Below are positions 15,205 through 15,671 of a stretch of DNA of 15,671 nt, piece by piece. A program made the position numbers and the translations under genes. The notes below the pieces were generated by a model. That model worked only from the letters and a program-made list of their open reading frames with translations. It did not search any database and had not been told where the DNA came from. How positions within the stretch are numbered: position 1 is the first letter of the stretch; each line of letters opens with the position of its first letter. Source of the stretch: JBMNNU01 sp050942695 (lineage in GTDB: Bacteria; Chloroflexota; UBA6077); contig JBMNNU010000046.1 of NCBI GenBank assembly GCA_050942695.1, positions 1-15,671 on the forward strand. The letters are read 5' to 3'.

Positions 15205-15671
15205 GTGATCAGGGTTGCGTTGGTGGATTCGTCGCTGGAGAGGCGCCTGAGCGTCCAAAAAATTCTCAGCGTCGATCCCGAGATATCGGTAGTAGGAGCC
15301 GCTGCCGATGGCCGTGCGGCATTGGAAATGGTGTTTCGAACCTCCCCGAAGGTGATCGCCATCGGTATGGGTGAAGAAGGTAGTGAATGCCATTATACCG
15401 TTAGCCAGATAATGGCCCATCGCCCCACTGCCATTCTGTTACTGGCAAGCCCTGGTCGAAGCCAGGGAGAGATGGTAGCCTATATGCTCGCTGCGGGGGC
15501 CTTGGACGCCATGGAATGGCCTCAAATCGAGAACGGTTGTGTCGAATCGGCCTCAGCATCTCTGCTAATCGATAGGATCAAGCTGTTGACGAGAGTACCA
15601 GTCATCACTCACATTGCCGGGAAGGCGAGGCCAACCCAGACCGCAGCGGTATCCTTTGAGAAAAGGAAGAG
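15205..15671 (+). CDS. cheB: CheB-like protein with degenerate receiver domain (3' partial)
   Basis: The frame stays open from GTG 15205 to the window edge, giving 155 residues. Residues 1-115 follow the CheB receiver: IRVALVDSSLERR at the start, a P-x-V-I block at 48-51 and GALDAMEWP at 98-106, then a polar linker as in CheB before its methylesterase domain. Against normal CheB, the phospho-acceptor Asp is Gly54, the second pocket Asp is Ser9, and the Lys of the KP motif is Trp105. The fold pattern is kept but phosphorylation seems impossible. The methylesterase domain, if present, lies outside the window, so the CheB name rests on receiver similarity and on position after cheA. A stand-alone pseudo-receiver is the alternative. 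Confidence 0.7.
   Translation, partial: MIRVALVDSSLERRLSVQKILSVDPEISVVGAAADGRAALEMVFRTSPKVIAIGMGEEGSECHYTVSQIMAHRPTAILLLASPGRSQGEMVAYMLAAGALDAMEWPQIENGCVESASASLLIDRIKLLTRVPVITHIAGKARPTQTAAVSFEKRK

Overview
The window (about 15.7 kb, GC in the mid-50s by eye) reads as chromosome from a strict or facultative anaerobe. All recognisable genes are on the + strand. It holds a soluble heterodisulfide-reductase-like (Hdr) electron-transfer cluster, a two-subunit class I fumarase, a GT-C membrane protein, and the start of a chemosensory operon. The mix of a GltD-HdrA fusion, a tandem HdrA, MvhD and an FrhB/FdhB-like subunit is known from Chloroflexota, Desulfobacterota and Firmicutes anaerobes. I lean weakly to Chloroflexota (Dehalococcoidia/Anaerolineae-like), but no marker gene here settles it.

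Region 1 (1-8618) is the redox cluster. In order it holds: a GltD-HdrA fusion cut by the left edge; hdrC and hdrB, overlapping by a GTGA junction; a very large tandem HdrA whose reading frame is broken near 5850; mvhD; and an FrhB/FdhB-like flavin/Fe-S subunit. Together they supply a pyridine-nucleotide entry domain, three FAD modules, many [4Fe-4S] sites, a [2Fe-2S] MvhD relay and a CCG-domain HdrB. This is the toolkit of a flavin-based electron-bifurcating or confurcating complex. The natural disulfide or other acceptor cannot be read from the sequence. Region 2 (8696-10201) is fumarase alpha and beta, closed by a textbook rho-independent terminator at 10215-10250.

Three gene junctions in regions 1-2 (after the GltD-HdrA gene, after the tandem HdrA, and before fumarase) carry inverted arrays of degenerate 7-bp units. 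A different heptamer predominates at each place, but the period and hairpin-forming layout are the same. They divide the cluster into hdrA | hdrC-hdrB-hdrA-hdrA | mvhD-frhB | fumA-fumB. This is the most unusual non-coding structure in the window.

Region 3 (10330-11880) is one multi-pass GT39/ArnT-like membrane protein behind its own candidate promoter. Region 4 (12001 to the right edge) is a chemosensory operon of cheW, cheW, a P2-less CheA with a C-terminal receiver, and a CheB-like gene cut by the edge. The CheA kinase and receiver residues are intact. The CheB-like receiver has lost its phospho-acceptor Asp, one of the acidic-pocket residues and the conserved Lys, so it looks like a pseudo-receiver. 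The layout resembles Wsp/Frz-type alternative chemosensory systems rather than a standard flagellar one. No intergenic stretch exceeds about 130 bases.
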